From Saprospiraceae bacterium (GTDB lineage Bacteria; Bacteroidota; Bacteroidia; Chitinophagales; Saprospiraceae), in the NCBI GenBank assembly GCA_021739645.1, contig JAIPBL010000002.1, forward strand, positions 121,082-185,081: a DNA stretch of 64,000 bases, written 5' to 3'. Below the pieces are notes generated by a model. The model worked only from the letters and a program-made list of their open reading frames with translations. It had not been told where the DNA came from and did not search any database. Every line of letters starts with the position of its first letter. Within the stretch, counting starts at the first letter, position 1. Of the stretch, positions 53,733 through 62,261 are shown piece after piece. A program made the translations under genes and the position numbers.

Positions 53733-56642
53733 ATGCGCATCATTTTACCTTTTTTCCTACTGCTTTCCATTTCGCTGCAAGCGCAGGAGTTTGACAACGG
53801 CTTCCATTTTTACATGCCGCCCGGCGACAGCACGGCGCAGCGTTTCCTGCCCGAATTTCCGAAGGAACCCATCACCAACTTCGTGGGCATCAACGCAGCG
53901 GGCCACTTCGAAGCGGGGGGTGAGCAGTTGCGTTTTTGGGGGGTAAACGTGTCGGTAGGCGGCTGTTTTCCGAAGAAAAACAAAGCGCCGTGGATCGCCG
54001 CCCGGATGCGCAAGATGGGCATCAACCTTGTACGCTTCACGGGCATGGACAACCGCTGGGGCGGCGACAATGCCTCCATTTTTTATGAAAACCCAACAAC
54101 CACGCAGGTGCTCAATTTCTTCACGCTGGATAAGCTGCATTACTTTTTGGCGCAACTGAAACAGCAGGGCATTTACGCCAACATCAACCTCCACGTGTCG
54201 CGGGAATTCCTGGCGGGCGATGGGGTGTTAGGCGCCGACAGCATCCGGGAAGGGGGCAGGGTCATCACCCTTTTCGACCGCCAACTGATTGCGCTGCAAA
54301 AGCAGTACGCCCAGCAATTGCTCACGCCTATCAGCCTGTACACCGGACTTTCCATGACCAACGACCCCGTGGTGGCTATGGTCGAAATCACCAACGAAAA
54401 CAGCCTTTACAATTACTGGCGCGGCGACCGTCTCCAGCATTTTACCCACGACGGCATACTCATGCAGCGCCACTGCGATACGCTCGACCTGCGCTGGAAC
54501 CAGTTTTTGCAGAGCAAATACGGCGACCAAGCTGCCCTCGCCGCCGCCTGGAACAGCCTCGCCAGCACCCCCGGCGCTAACCAGCAGTTGCTCGACAACA
54601 ATTTTGAAAACGGAAACCCCAACGGCGACTGGAAGCTCGAAATCCACGACACTGCCGCCGCCACGCTCGATATGGTGCAGACCAGCCCATTCGAGGGACA
54701 GGACTGCGCCCGCGTCAGCGTGACGAACGTGACGGGGACGGGCTGGCATATCCAGTTTAAACAGGAAAACCTGAGCGTGGAGGCAGGGAGAAGCTACACC
54801 GTCCACTTCGCTGCGCGGGCCGACCAGCCTGCTTCCATTTATGCCTACACGATGCGCAACCTCACCCCTTGGACCTGGTACGGTAGCAAACTGGTCTCCC
54901 TCACCACGCAGTGGCAGGAGTTCAGCTACACCTTCGTTGCGCCAGAGGACAACACCGATTTCGTGCGCTTTGCCTTCAGTTTTGAGAACAACCTCGGCAA
55001 TTTTTACTTCGATAAAATGAGCCTTTCCGATGCTGGCGCAACGGGCGTGGCGGCTGGCGAGAGCCTTACCAGCGGCAATATCCGCCGAATCAACTACAGC
55101 GAGCGGCTCGACTACACCTTGGCACGGGTAGCCGATATGACGGAGTTTTACCTTGCGCTCCAGCGCAATTATTTTAACGAAATGAAGAATTATTTAAAGG
55201 ACGAACTCGGCGTGAAGGCCAACGTCGCAGGCTCGAATTCCCTTGGCGGTATTTCCGACGTGTACACCCATCAGGACATGGACTATGTGGACGACCACAG
55301 CAATTGGGACTACCCCGCTTGGAATTACGACGGCACCAACTGGAACTGGGAAATCATGAACACCCCGATGGTGAAAAGCGACTGGTACACCACGCCGAAC
55401 GAACTGTTCAGCGGCCTGGCCATGAAGGGCAAACCGTTCACCCTCAGCTCCTACTACCAGGCCTACCCCAATATTTACCAAGTGGAAATGATGCCGTGGA
55501 TGGCGGCCTACGGGGCTTTTCACGGTGTCGATGCCATCGTGTTTTATGAGTACAACGATGATTTTGAATCCTGGGAAAAGGACATGCAGGAGGATTTTTA
55601 CACCCTCCACCGCAACACCTCGCAAATGGCGCTGTCGCCGATGTTCGCATACGCCTATCGGCACGGGCTGATAGCTGCGGCGAGCAACCCATTGGAACTG
55701 ACCTACTCCCCGGAGTACATGGTGAACACGGTCCCCCTCACCGACAATTCGGGCCGATGGGGCACGCATATTCCCTACAACAGCCGTCTGGCGCTGACCA
55801 CGGCCATCCGCACGGCGGGGTTTGACGGCACGGGAGCGCCAGATTTAAGCATATTGCCAGCCGGGCCTGGGCTGCAAGCCACCACCAGCACGGGCGAGAC
55901 GAGCATTGATGCGGAACAGGGGATTTTGACCACGGTGACGCCGGAGTTCGTCAGCATCACCGGATTTTTGAATGAAAACGGGCCGCACGAAGCCTGGCCG
56001 CTGAAGGTGCTTTCGGCCAATGATTTTGCGGCCGTTTCCCTGCTTTCGTTGACTGGTGAACCCATCTCGGAGGCTACCGAGAGCGTACTGACCGTGTCGT
56101 CCCGTGTCCAAAACACAAACATGACCTGGAACGGCAACAGCGTGAACAACAGTTGGGGCCAGCAGCCGACGGAAGTGCTGCCCATTCAGCTTTCGTTTGA
56201 GTTGACGCAAGAAACAAAGAACTACCTCACGGTTTACAAGCTCTCGCCAACGGGCGTGGAGGAAAGTTATACGGGTTATTTTGCCCCAGACCACAAGTTC
56301 AACCTGACCCTTGACCAGCAGGACAGCCATACGCTGTGGTACGGCCTTGAGTTCTCCATGATTGATGCCACCACCGAACCCGTTGCAGAAAACTTGCTGC
56401 GGCTTTCGCCGAACCCGGCCAGTTCACGCAGTGTTGTGGAGGTTTCTTTGAAAAAAGCAAGCCCACTCACGCTCCGTCTGCTGGATGCACAAGGGCGTTT
56501 GGTGAAAACCATTTACCAAAACCAACTGCCTGTAATGGCGGTGCGGCAGGGTATCGAGGTGGGGGCGTTGTCGGCTGGGACTTATTTCGTGGAGTGCCGG
56601 GCTGGGGATTGGGTGAAGGTGGAGCAGTTGGTGGTGAAATAA
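53733..56642 (+). CDS. T9SS-secreted glycoside hydrolase-like protein (clan A type fold with CBM)
   Basis: Start at the ATG at 53733 (MRIILPFFLLLSISLQAQ, signal peptide). 969 residues. The N-terminal part (about 20-265 and again about 430-690) has TIM-barrel features of GH5-type enzymes: FWGVNVSVGGCFP, RMRKMGINLVRFTGMDN, VAMVEITNENSLYNYW with a likely acid/base Glu, and later DAIVFYEYNDDFESW. A CBM4/9-like jelly-roll (about 300-430, from NFENGNPNGDWKLEI) is inserted. The last 85 residues are a type A sorting domain (LRLSPNPASSRSVVEV). It probably acts on an extracellular polysaccharide; substrate not assigned. Confidence 0.8.
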   Translation: MRIILPFFLLLSISLQAQEFDNGFHFYMPPGDSTAQRFLPEFPKEPITNFVGINAAGHFEAGGEQLRFWGVNVSVGGCFPKKNKAPWIAARMRKMGINLVRFTGMDNRWGGDNASIFYENPTTTQVLNFFTLDKLHYFLAQLKQQGIYANINLHVSREFLAGDGVLGADSIREGGRVITLFDRQLIALQKQYAQQLLTPISLYTGLSMTNDPVVAMVEITNENSLYNYWRGDRLQHFTHDGILMQRHCDTLDLRWNQFLQSKYGDQAALAAAWNSLASTPGANQQLLDNNFENGNPNGDWKLEIHDTAAATLDMVQTSPFEGQDCARVSVTNVTGTGWHIQFKQENLSVEAGRSYTVHFAARADQPASIYAYTMRNLTPWTWYGSKLVSLTTQWQEFSYTFVAPEDNTDFVRFAFSFENNLGNFYFDKMSLSDAGATGVAAGESLTSGNIRRINYSERLDYTLARVADMTEFYLALQRNYFNEMKNYLKDELGVKANVAGSNSLGGISDVYTHQDMDYVDDHSNWDYPAWNYDGTNWNWEIMNTPMVKSDWYTTPNELFSGLAMKGKPFTLSSYYQAYPNIYQVEMMPWMAAYGAFHGVDAIVFYEYNDDFESWEKDMQEDFYTLHRNTSQMALSPMFAYAYRHGLIAAASNPLELTYSPEYMVNTVPLTDNSGRWGTHIPYNSRLALTTAIRTAGFDGTGAPDLSILPAGPGLQATTSTGETSIDAEQGILTTVTPEFVSITGFLNENGPHEAWPLKVLSANDFAAVSLLSLTGEPISEATESVLTVSSRVQNTNMTWNGNSVNNSWGQQPTEVLPIQLSFELTQETKNYLTVYKLSPTGVEESYTGYFAPDHKFNLTLDQQDSHTLWYGLEFSMIDATTEPVAENLLRLSPNPASSRSVVEVSLKKASPLTLRLLDAQGRLVKTIYQNQLPVMAVRQGIEVGALSAGTYFVECRAGDWVKVEQLVVK

Positions 56643-56672
56643 TTGTGAAAACTGCTCATTGCCGAAGGCAAA

Positions 56673-56717
56673 AACAAAAGCGGCCGGGTGATTTGACTTC
56701 ACCCGGCCGCTTTTGTT
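56673..56717. terminator. strong bidirectional hairpin terminator
   Basis: A perfect 19-base stem with a 7-base loop, core GCGGCCGGGTGA/TCACCCGGCCGC and A/T runs at both ends. It lies between convergent genes; its right edge includes part of the pseudouridine synthase stop. Confidence 0.85.
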
Positions 56718-57387
56718 ATTTCCAGTTCCGCCACTCACCAAGGTCGGGCGGCGGGGTCGTCACCTCCATCCGCTCCCCAGTCTTTGGGTGGTCGAACAGG
56801 AGGCGGTGCGAATGCAAACCAATCATGGTCAGGTCAGATTTTATTGCTTTTGCACCGTATTTTTCATCGCCGAGCACGGGGCAGCCGATGGTTCCCATTT
56901 GCACCCGGATTTGGTGGTAGCGCCCAGTCAGCAACTCGATTTCCACGAGGCATTGGTCTCCTTTTTTTTGCAAAACCTTGTAGCGGAGGCGGCATTCCTT
57001 CGAGGCTTTGGTGTGGGGATTGACGATGACGGCGCGCTTTTGCTCGTTGTCCTTTTTGAGCCAATGCACTAGTTCGCCTTCGTCCTGTGGCGGGCATTTT
57101 TCCAAAATGGCGAGGTAGAATTTGCCCACCGTCCGCTCCTCGAACTGCGCTCCGAGCGACTTGATGGCAGCGGGTGTTTTTGCAAACAACAGCACCCCGC
57201 TCACGGCCCGGTCGAGGCGATGGGCCATCACGGCAGCAAGCTGCTTTTTCAGGGGGTAGGTGATTTTGTAATAAACGGTCACCTCCACCTCGGCGCTGGG
57301 GTGCCGCCATTTGTCCTTGTCGGACTGCATGCCCGGTGGCTTATTGACGGCGAGTAGGTAGTTGTCTTCGAAAAGTATTGGAAGCAT
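56716..57387 (-). CDS. RluA-family RNA pseudouridine synthase
   Basis: Start at the ATG at 57387 (MLPILFEDNYLLAVNKPPGMQSD), which fits the family; the frame upstream to 57456 is repeat-derived. 223 residues. The catalytic motif is AHRLDRAVSGVLLFAK with the nucleophilic Asp. Later ELLTGRYHQIRVQM and GDEKYG complete the RluA signature. It converts uridine to pseudouridine in rRNA or tRNA. No S4 domain is seen. This housekeeping-type gene directly neighbours the plasmid-type initiator gene. Confidence 0.93.
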   Translation of the reverse strand: MLPILFEDNYLLAVNKPPGMQSDKDKWRHPSAEVEVTVYYKITYPLKKQLAAVMAHRLDRAVSGVLLFAKTPAAIKSLGAQFEERTVGKFYLAILEKCPPQDEGELVHWLKKDNEQKRAVIVNPHTKASKECRLRYKVLQKKGDQCLVEIELLTGRYHQIRVQMGTIGCPVLGDEKYGAKAIKSDLTMIGLHSHRLLFDHPKTGERMEVTTPPPDLGEWRNWK

Positions 57388-57390
57388 TTC

Positions 57391-57418
57391 TGAGGTATGA
57401 GGTTTGAGGTATGAGGTC
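57391..57418. repeat. tandem TGAGGTA/TGAGGTT words upstream of the pseudouridine synthase
   Basis: Four 7-base words TGAGGTATGAGGTT-TGAGGTATGAGGT in direct tandem. No inverted partner was found. Confidence 0.55.
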
Positions 57419-57456
57419 GGGTGGCAGCTACCACCTGGCTTCATAAATCTGACCAA

Positions 57457-58980
57457 TTATTGTTGCTGGTTGTACCACTGCTCGCAATAGGCTTGTACGC
57501 TGTTTTCGAGCAAAAGCTTGTAATTGGAGGCGGTTGTGAAATTCTCGAATGCGGCTTTCCGCTCCTTGTGTATGCGCTTGTAGATGTTGGCGTGTTCTTT
57601 TTTGAAGGTGTCAAAACTGAAAACGGCCTTATCTTTTGTCAAGGCCACGGGTTGCGCAGGTTCTGTTTTCTTGTTTTGTGAAAAAAGGTCGGCGCCCTCC
57701 CCTACCCTGCTCATGCGACTGGCTTGGTTGGCAGTTTTTTTCTGGATGGAAAAGGCAGGCTCCATCGTTTTGCCGATGGATTTTTCTGCTTCCAGAAGTT
57801 CGCGGAACTCGGCGGCGGTGATGTCCTTTGCCCGCTCCCGGTTGGCGCGCTCATCGTCCTTCAGGCTCTTTTTGCGGGAAATGACTTGTTCCAATAATTG
57901 GGCGTAGAGGTTCGCCTCCTCGAAACGGCGGTTGGTGACCCATCCTGCAAAAGCCTTGACCTTTTCCTTTGCGCCTTTGACAATGGTCTTTTTTTCAAAA
58001 AATGCGAGCATAAACAGCACGAAATAGTCTTCGTAACCCACCAGTTCGCTCCCTTTGATGATGGGCAGCACTTCGTCCAGGGCGAAGACCATGCTCACAC
58101 CGTACTCGGTCAGCGTGTTGAAGGCGCGGCGTTGGGCCTCGGTCAGCGACTCAATGCGCGACTGGAGGTCGTTGGTGGGCCTTCCGGCTTTTTTCTTGGT
58201 CACCTCCACAGGCACTTCGTCCGGTGTTCCCGGCTCTGGGGTGAAGTCAGTTTTTTCGTTGATGACTATGCGCAGGTCAGTGATGTTCCGGCCTTTTTTG
58301 ATAAAGTCGTATTCAATGCGGAGGTGCGTCTTTTCGTTGATTTCTTCGCGGGCTACGTCCAGCACCTTGCGTCGGAAGTTTCGGAAGTCGGGATATTTGT
58401 CGGCAATACCGAGCCGCGACTTGAACTCTTTAATGCTGGCCGCAAAGACGTTGCGCCCGTGCCGGATGTTTTCAAAATAGTACGCCTTGCACATCTGGTA
58501 AATACGGATGCTGAACCCGCTTTTCATTTTCGCTACTTCGAGAAACTCGAAGCGGGTGAAGCGTTCTTTCAGGCCCAACAAGAAAGGTTTCATTTGGGGG
58601 GAAAAACCAAACTCTACGCAGAGCACACCATGTTCGTCGTACTTTGGCACAGCGCCCGCCACCCAATTAATATGGCCGCGCAGTCGGTGGCCGTCCACGG
58701 TAAAGTCAGTCGGGAAAGTGATTTTTTTGTCGGTGATGCTGTCGAGCAGATCGTCAAGGCGCTCGTAGAACGAACCGTGCTTTTTGGTCTCGTCCGATTT
58801 GAGGATGTATTCGATTTCGGAGACGGGCACGAGGTAGGTCTCGAAGTCGCTGTCCTCCGGGCGCAGCAAGGTGGCCATGTACAGGATGAGCTTCTGTTCA
58901 CGGGGCGTCAGCTTGTAGCGGGCATGTTGAATAAACTGGTTGGCAATAGCCGCAACCTTCTTTGTCTTTTCCATTTGCAT
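57457..58980 (-). CDS. Rep_3-family plasmid replication initiator
   Basis: 507 residues. The N-terminal half (about 5-245) has the double winged-helix pattern of Rep_3 (RepB/RepE/Pi type) initiators: VAAIANQFIQHARYKLTPRE, QKLILYMATLLRP, the first-wing segments, then KSGFSIRIYQMCKAYY, FKSRLGIADKYPDFRNFRRK and VLDVAREEINEKT, which match the DNA-reading second winged helix. The C-terminal 260 residues are a charged extension (helical region around 320-400) that is longer than in most relatives. Rep_3 proteins bind iterons to open the origin and repress their own gene as dimers. Next to the start lie a short inverted repeat and then the iteron array. Confidence 0.9.
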   Translation of the reverse strand: MQMEKTKKVAAIANQFIQHARYKLTPREQKLILYMATLLRPEDSDFETYLVPVSEIEYILKSDETKKHGSFYERLDDLLDSITDKKITFPTDFTVDGHRLRGHINWVAGAVPKYDEHGVLCVEFGFSPQMKPFLLGLKERFTRFEFLEVAKMKSGFSIRIYQMCKAYYFENIRHGRNVFAASIKEFKSRLGIADKYPDFRNFRRKVLDVAREEINEKTHLRIEYDFIKKGRNITDLRIVINEKTDFTPEPGTPDEVPVEVTKKKAGRPTNDLQSRIESLTEAQRRAFNTLTEYGVSMVFALDEVLPIIKGSELVGYEDYFVLFMLAFFEKKTIVKGAKEKVKAFAGWVTNRRFEEANLYAQLLEQVISRKKSLKDDERANRERAKDITAAEFRELLEAEKSIGKTMEPAFSIQKKTANQASRMSRVGEGADLFSQNKKTEPAQPVALTKDKAVFSFDTFKKEHANIYKRIHKERKAAFENFTTASNYKLLLENSVQAYCEQWYNQQQ

Positions 58981-59014
58981 GGTGACTCAATTTCGGGGCA
59001 AATTATTTTGTAGC

Positions 59015-59042
59015 GTGTACATCGCAAATGTTTGGTGTACAC
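59015..59042. promoter_or_regulatory. candidate operator of the rep gene
   Basis: Inverted repeat GTGTACA-N14-TGTACAC, 35 bases upstream of the rep start. The half site resembles the GGTACACAT core of the iterons, as expected if a Rep dimer binds here to repress its own gene. Confidence 0.55.
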
Positions 59043-59057
59043 TTTTTTTCAACATTT

Positions 59058-59467
59058 CCCACAACGGGGACACATCAACGCAAAAAACTTGGCTTTTTGG
59101 CAAAAACACCTCCCCCATTGGGGACACATGCGCTGCAAAATGAAAATTTCGGTTGGCTTAAATTTGCTGGCAAGACCTGTGCAGTAAGGTGATATTGGCC
59201 TTTTTTAGGGTAAAAATGCCGCCACACAGCAGGAACACCACAAAACCCCTGCAAACACAGGCGCTCCCAAACAAGGTACACATGAGCGAAACAAAAAAAT
59301 GAAAGCGCCGTATTTCAATCCCCACTTCTGGGACACTTATTCCCACGACGGGGACACTTATAGCGATTTATACCCCATAATTAGCTGATTTTCAGGTTGT
59401 TAACTACATATTGGTTTACAAGGAGACAACTAGGAATCTTATAAAATCCCCACACCAAGTACACGTA
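59058..59467 (+). repeat. scattered iteron-like units
   Basis: Units that match CCCAC-N3-GGGNACAC(A/T)T: CCCACAACGGGGACACAT (59058), CCCATTGGGGACACAT (59114), CCCAAACAAGGTACACAT (59266), CCCACTTCTGGGACACTT (59321), CCCACGACGGGGACACTT (59342) and CCCACACCAAGTACACGT (59450). All have the same orientation. The pair at 59321 and 59342 is 21 bases apart; the others are irregular. Confidence 0.75.
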
Positions 59468-59553
59468 AAGAAAGGAATTGCCACAAAAGCCGCTGTTTCG
59501 TCCATCTTATTGTCCTTTTTTTGCCATAAATTGGATGATTACGGGTGGAATCC

Positions 59554-59748
59554 CCCCACAATGGGTACACAACCCACGAAAAGTAGCCATTTCACCCACT
59601 TCTACTACGCGGAAAGCCCACTTTATGGACACTTGCTGCCCACTTTCCAGACGCGACAAGCCCACAGCAGACACACGTAAAGCCCACGGATGGTATGCAT
59701 GCTGCCCCATCAAGGCACACAATAACCCCACTTTGGGTACACATTAAG
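59554..59748 (+). repeat. iteron array, nine units, 22-base period
   Basis: CCCAC-like starts lie at 59555, 59573, 59595, 59617, 59639, 59661, 59683, about 59705 and 59727. From 59573 on the spacing is 22 bases almost throughout, two helical turns. The best units read CCCCACAATGGGTACACA and CCCCACTTTGGGTACACAT; the middle ones are degenerate but keep the CCCAC start. It lies 579 bases upstream of the rep start. Confidence 0.9.
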
Positions 59749-60037
59749 TATTATAAACAACTGCTATTCAGTAAGTTAAGTAAACACTAACTATTAAAAG
59801 ATAAAACTAAACCTTCAAAAAACTAAACTTTTATAAAGGAGTAAGGAGTGATTTTTTTTTTAGCCTAAATGCCTTGTGCTTGAATAAGCGCGTCGATTTC
59901 ACTGGTGCTTGATGTGTACCCGATGTGGTGAACTTTAGGGATTGAGTTTTCCTAACCAACAAATCTGGTTTCTGCCAGATTTTGGTGTTTGATATTATAT
60001 TTATCAACGAAATCCTCCAAAGACCTATTAATATATA

Positions 60038-60060
60038 ATTCGTTATTTAACGAATTCGTC
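60038..60060. repeat. partition-type box cluster 1
   Basis: Perfect inverted repeat ATTCGTTA-TT-TAACGAAT followed by TCGTC. It shares the CGTTA word with the later boxes. Confidence 0.65.
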
Positions 60061-60116
60061 TTTCACTTTTTTCTTTAAAATAGCCACCTTCCCTTTTCCG
60101 TTTTGTCACAGTGCCT

Positions 60117-60124
60117 TAGCTTTG
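60117..60124 (+). promoter_or_regulatory. candidate -7 promoter box of parA, TAGCTTTG
   Basis: An exact TAnnTTTG match 65 bases before the parA start, with TTTT about 19 bases upstream of it. A cluster of CGTTAAAT/CGTTATTT boxes (60143-60170) lies between box and gene, where a repressor could act. Confidence 0.5.
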
Positions 60125-60142
60125 CGGTGTCAATAGAAATCT

Positions 60143-60170
60143 GCGTTAAATCGTTAAATCGTTATTTCTT
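60143..60170 (+). repeat. partition-type box cluster 2, before parA
   Basis: Three direct words GCGTTAAAT, CGTTAAAT and CGTTATTTC in tandem, placed just downstream of the parA -7 box. Confidence 0.7.
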
Positions 60171-60188
60171 TATCATCAAATTACAACT

Positions 60189-60827
60189 ATGGCATTGGTC
60201 ATCGGAGTCGTATCACAAAAAGGAGGCGTAGGAAAATCAACCGTGGCGCGCCTCACCGCCTGCAACTATGCCGCCAACGAATGGGCGGTCAAAATCGCAG
60301 ACATGGACCTCTCACAGGGAACCTGCACCAACTGGAACCGTCGTCGGATGCAAAATGAGATAGCCCCACTGGTTGCCGTCGAGCAGTTCGTCAATGTAAG
60401 CGATGCACTCAAGCACGGCGACCGCTACGACCTCATCGTTTTTGATGGTGCACCCCACTCCACCAGCAAAACCCTTGACATCGCGAAATCCAGCGACCTC
60501 GTGGTACTGCCAACGGGTGTTTCCCTCGATGACCTGGAGCCTACTATAAAGCTGGCGCATGAGCTTAAAAAGCACGGAGTCCCCTCCCAAAAAATAGCCA
60601 TCGCCCTTTCCCGCATCGGCAACAGCGAAGCCGAGCTGGCTGAGGGCATGGAGTATGTCCGTGCCAGCGGCTACCACCTACTCGACGGCGTCCTCTTCGA
60701 AAAGACCGCGGTGCGCCGTGCCAGCGACGAGGGCAAGTGCGCCACCGAGACCGGCTTCAAGACCATCAACGAAAAAGCGGATGTGCTGGTGCAGGCGATA
60801 GTGAACCGCGTGGAGAAAGTCAAGTGA
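60189..60827 (+). CDS. parA: ParA-family partition ATPase
   Basis: 212 residues, the size of small type Ib ParA proteins with no N-terminal DNA-binding extension. Deviant Walker A KGGVGKST (about 11-18), MDLSQGTCTNW (Walker A'), and the Walker B-type YDLIVFDGAP are present. ParA binds ATP, coats the nucleoid and moves plasmid copies together with a small centromere-binding partner. The ribbon-helix-helix gene downstream fits that partner. It is divergent from the rep gene across the origin and is preceded by repeated CGTTA boxes that may mediate autorepression. Confidence 0.92.
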   Translation: MALVIGVVSQKGGVGKSTVARLTACNYAANEWAVKIADMDLSQGTCTNWNRRRMQNEIAPLVAVEQFVNVSDALKHGDRYDLIVFDGAPHSTSKTLDIAKSSDLVVLPTGVSLDDLEPTIKLAHELKKHGVPSQKIAIALSRIGNSEAELAEGMEYVRASGYHLLDGVLFEKTAVRRASDEGKCATETGFKTINEKADVLVQAIVNRVEKVK

Positions 60828-60861
60828 TGTTGGATCGAGTGCTGCTTCACTCGTTTGAATT

Positions 60862-61214
60862 GTAGAATTCTTTAAATCGTCATTTCGTTACCAAAATTGC
60901 ACACGATAGGGGAGATGGGACACGGATTAGACTGATTCAAACTGATTCTTTATGAAATAATCTGTGTTCATCTGTTCAATCCGTTCAATCCGTGTCCCAT
61001 CCTCCTTGCGAGAAAAAAGAAAAGACGATTTCTTTAAATCGTTATTTCGTTACTAAAAATGGGATAATTGAAGAGGATGGGAGACAGATTTGACTGATTC
61101 AAACAGAAGCTTCGTAAAACAATCTGTGTTCATCTGTTATATCCATCCAATCCGTGTCCCATCCTCCTCGTGATGAAAAGGAAAAGACGATTTCTTTAAA
61201 TCGTTATTTCGTTA
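60862..61214. repeat. 162-base tandem repeat between parA and the ribbon-helix-helix gene
   Basis: Unit 1 is 60862-61023, unit 2 is 61024-61185, and the first 29 bases recur at 61186-61214. Each unit starts with TTTAAATCGTTATTTCGTTA (one change, TCGTCATTT, in unit 1) and contains a hairpin: 15-base arms GATGGGACACGGATT/AATCCGTGTCCCATC, perfect in unit 1 (60914-61001) and with mismatches in unit 2 (61076-61163). Confidence 0.92.
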
Positions 61215-61220
61215 TCTTTG
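61213..61220 (+). promoter_or_regulatory. candidate -7 promoter box TATCTTTG of the ribbon-helix-helix gene
   Basis: An exact TAnnTTTG match directly joined to the CGTTATTTCGTTA box at 61202-61214. A protein on the box would cover the promoter, so autorepression is likely. It argues that the gene starts at the ATG at 61266, not at the TTG inside this promoter (61218). Confidence 0.6.
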
Positions 61221-61265
61221 CGAATCACCCCAAGCAACAAAACAAATCAACAATCAAAACCACTC

Positions 61266-61490
61266 ATGGCTAAAATCAGCAAACCAACCACCAACCGCAA
61301 GGGCGCACCGCCGCCAGAGTTCGAAGCACGGATCAACCTGAGCCGCAACTCCGACCAAGACCTTCGCCCACTCAATTTCAAAGTGCCAGCCGCCTTCAAG
61401 CGCGAATTCAAGGCTTATGCCAACGAAATGGACATGAGCATGGTCAGTTTGCTTGTCACCTGCTTTGAACATTACAAGAGTACACGATAA
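61266..61490 (+). CDS. small ribbon-helix-helix protein, likely ParB-type centromere binder
   Basis: 74 residues from the ATG at 61266 (MAKISKPTTNRKG). A flexible basic N-terminus is followed by a ribbon-helix-helix pattern: strand PLNFKVPA, helix FKREFKAYANEMD, turn MSM, helix VSLLVTCFEHYKS. This matches the layout of ParG/CopG-like partner proteins of small ParA ATPases: mobile tail plus RHH fold. It lies 438 bases downstream of parA, after the 162-base repeats, with its own likely promoter. The CGTTATTTCGTTA boxes around it are its probable binding sites. Centromere role inferred from context. Confidence 0.8.
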   Translation: MAKISKPTTNRKGAPPPEFEARINLSRNSDQDLRPLNFKVPAAFKREFKAYANEMDMSMVSLLVTCFEHYKSTR

Positions 61491-61874
61491 CGATATCGTC
61501 ATTACGTTAAAGAACGAATTCGTTCTTTCGTCTTTTCGTTAAGAAATTAGTACAATTTTAGCTAAACTTCCACAGAAAATTGGAAATGAAGATAGAGTAG
61601 GGGAGTGCAGCTTTGATTTCAGGGTATTTTGCGCAACGCTGTCGACTTTAGGTGGACAGTTGTCGGTACGAGTTGGCGTCGCATGTAAATCTGCGCTTAT
61701 ATCCGCTAAGAATCGGTTGGAAGATTTTGGAAGCAGTAGTTAAATTTAACGAAAAGAAGAAATAACGAAAGCACGAAAAGAAAAAATCGTTATTTCGTTG
61801 CTAAATCTTGCTTTTGTTCACCCGCAATATCTTTCCGATTTTCTTTAATTCGTCATTTCGTTAAAACTTCCACC
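61491..61874. other. 384-base intergenic region with box clusters
   Basis: No gene seen. It holds a perfect 20-base palindrome AAAGAACGAATTCGTTCTTT (61509-61528) directly after the ribbon-helix-helix gene, two further clusters of CGAAA/CGTTATTTCGTT words (61747-61800) and TTAATTCGTCATTTCGTTA (61845-61863), the last only 11 bases before the VOC gene. Confidence 0.7.
61509..61528. repeat. perfect 20-base palindrome AAAGAACGAATTCGTTCTTT
   Basis: Perfectly self-complementary and built from ACGAA/TTCGT words shared with the partition boxes. It could be a binding site or a transcription stop for the ribbon-helix-helix gene. Confidence 0.75.
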
Positions 61875-62261
61875 ATGAAAAGCAATAAGAAACACTTCCT
61901 TGGCCTCCGCACGGTCATCTACGCCAACACCAAACTTCAAGCTGCTCGCGACTGGTATGCCGATGTGCTTGGCTTTCCACCTTATTTCGATGAACCCTTT
62001 TACGTCGGCTTCAACGTCGGTGGCTACGAATTGGGCATCATGCCTGCCGAAGGTGTGAACCAGCCGGGTGGGGGAGGGGTGCTCGCCTACTGGGGCGTGG
62101 AAAAAGCAGCGGCTTCCTTTGAACGGCTCATTTCTAAAGGTGCAACAGAAAGAGAACCAGTCACTGAGGTAGGCGGCGGTATAAAAGTGGCGACGGTGCT
62201 TGACCCGTTTGGGAACATCCTTGGGGTTATTGAGAATCCGCATTTTAAAGTAAAGAAATAA
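61875..62261 (+). CDS. VOC (glyoxalase/bleomycin resistance) superfamily protein
   Basis: 128 residues, one VOC fold of two beta-alpha-beta modules: LRTVIYANTKLQAARDWYADVLGFPPYF at the start, YELGIMPAEG, then LAYWGVEKAAASFERLISKGAT, VATVLDPFGNILGVIENP at the end. The usual metal-binding His in the first strand is absent, so a binding or divergent role is possible. It lies inside the cluster of partition boxes: one box directly precedes it and another follows. It may be a passenger gene of the plasmid block or controlled by the same protein. Confidence 0.85.
   Translation: MKSNKKHFLGLRTVIYANTKLQAARDWYADVLGFPPYFDEPFYVGFNVGGYELGIMPAEGVNQPGGGGVLAYWGVEKAAASFERLISKGATEREPVTEVGGGIKVATVLDPFGNILGVIENPHFKVKK

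Larger units (their letters stand above)
58981..60188. other. replication origin region (oriV) with iterons
   Basis: 1.2 kb without a gene between the divergent rep and parA genes. From the rep side it holds an inverted repeat (59015-59042), scattered iteron-like units (59058-59467), the regular array (59554-59744), then an AT-rich stretch (59745-60060) that could be the melting region, a DnaA-box-like TTATCAACG at 60001, and partition-type boxes near 60038 and 60143. The layout is that of an iteron-controlled origin. Confidence 0.8.

Noticed and set aside
59554..59748. CRISPR array
   Set aside because: Units are only about 18 conserved bases with 22-base spacing and no variable spacers of 30 bases; no cas gene. 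Iterons explain it.
61218..61265. TTG start giving a 90-residue ribbon-helix-helix protein
   Set aside because: The TTG is part of the TATCTTTG promoter box, and the extra 16 residues have no family features. The ATG at 61266 fits better.
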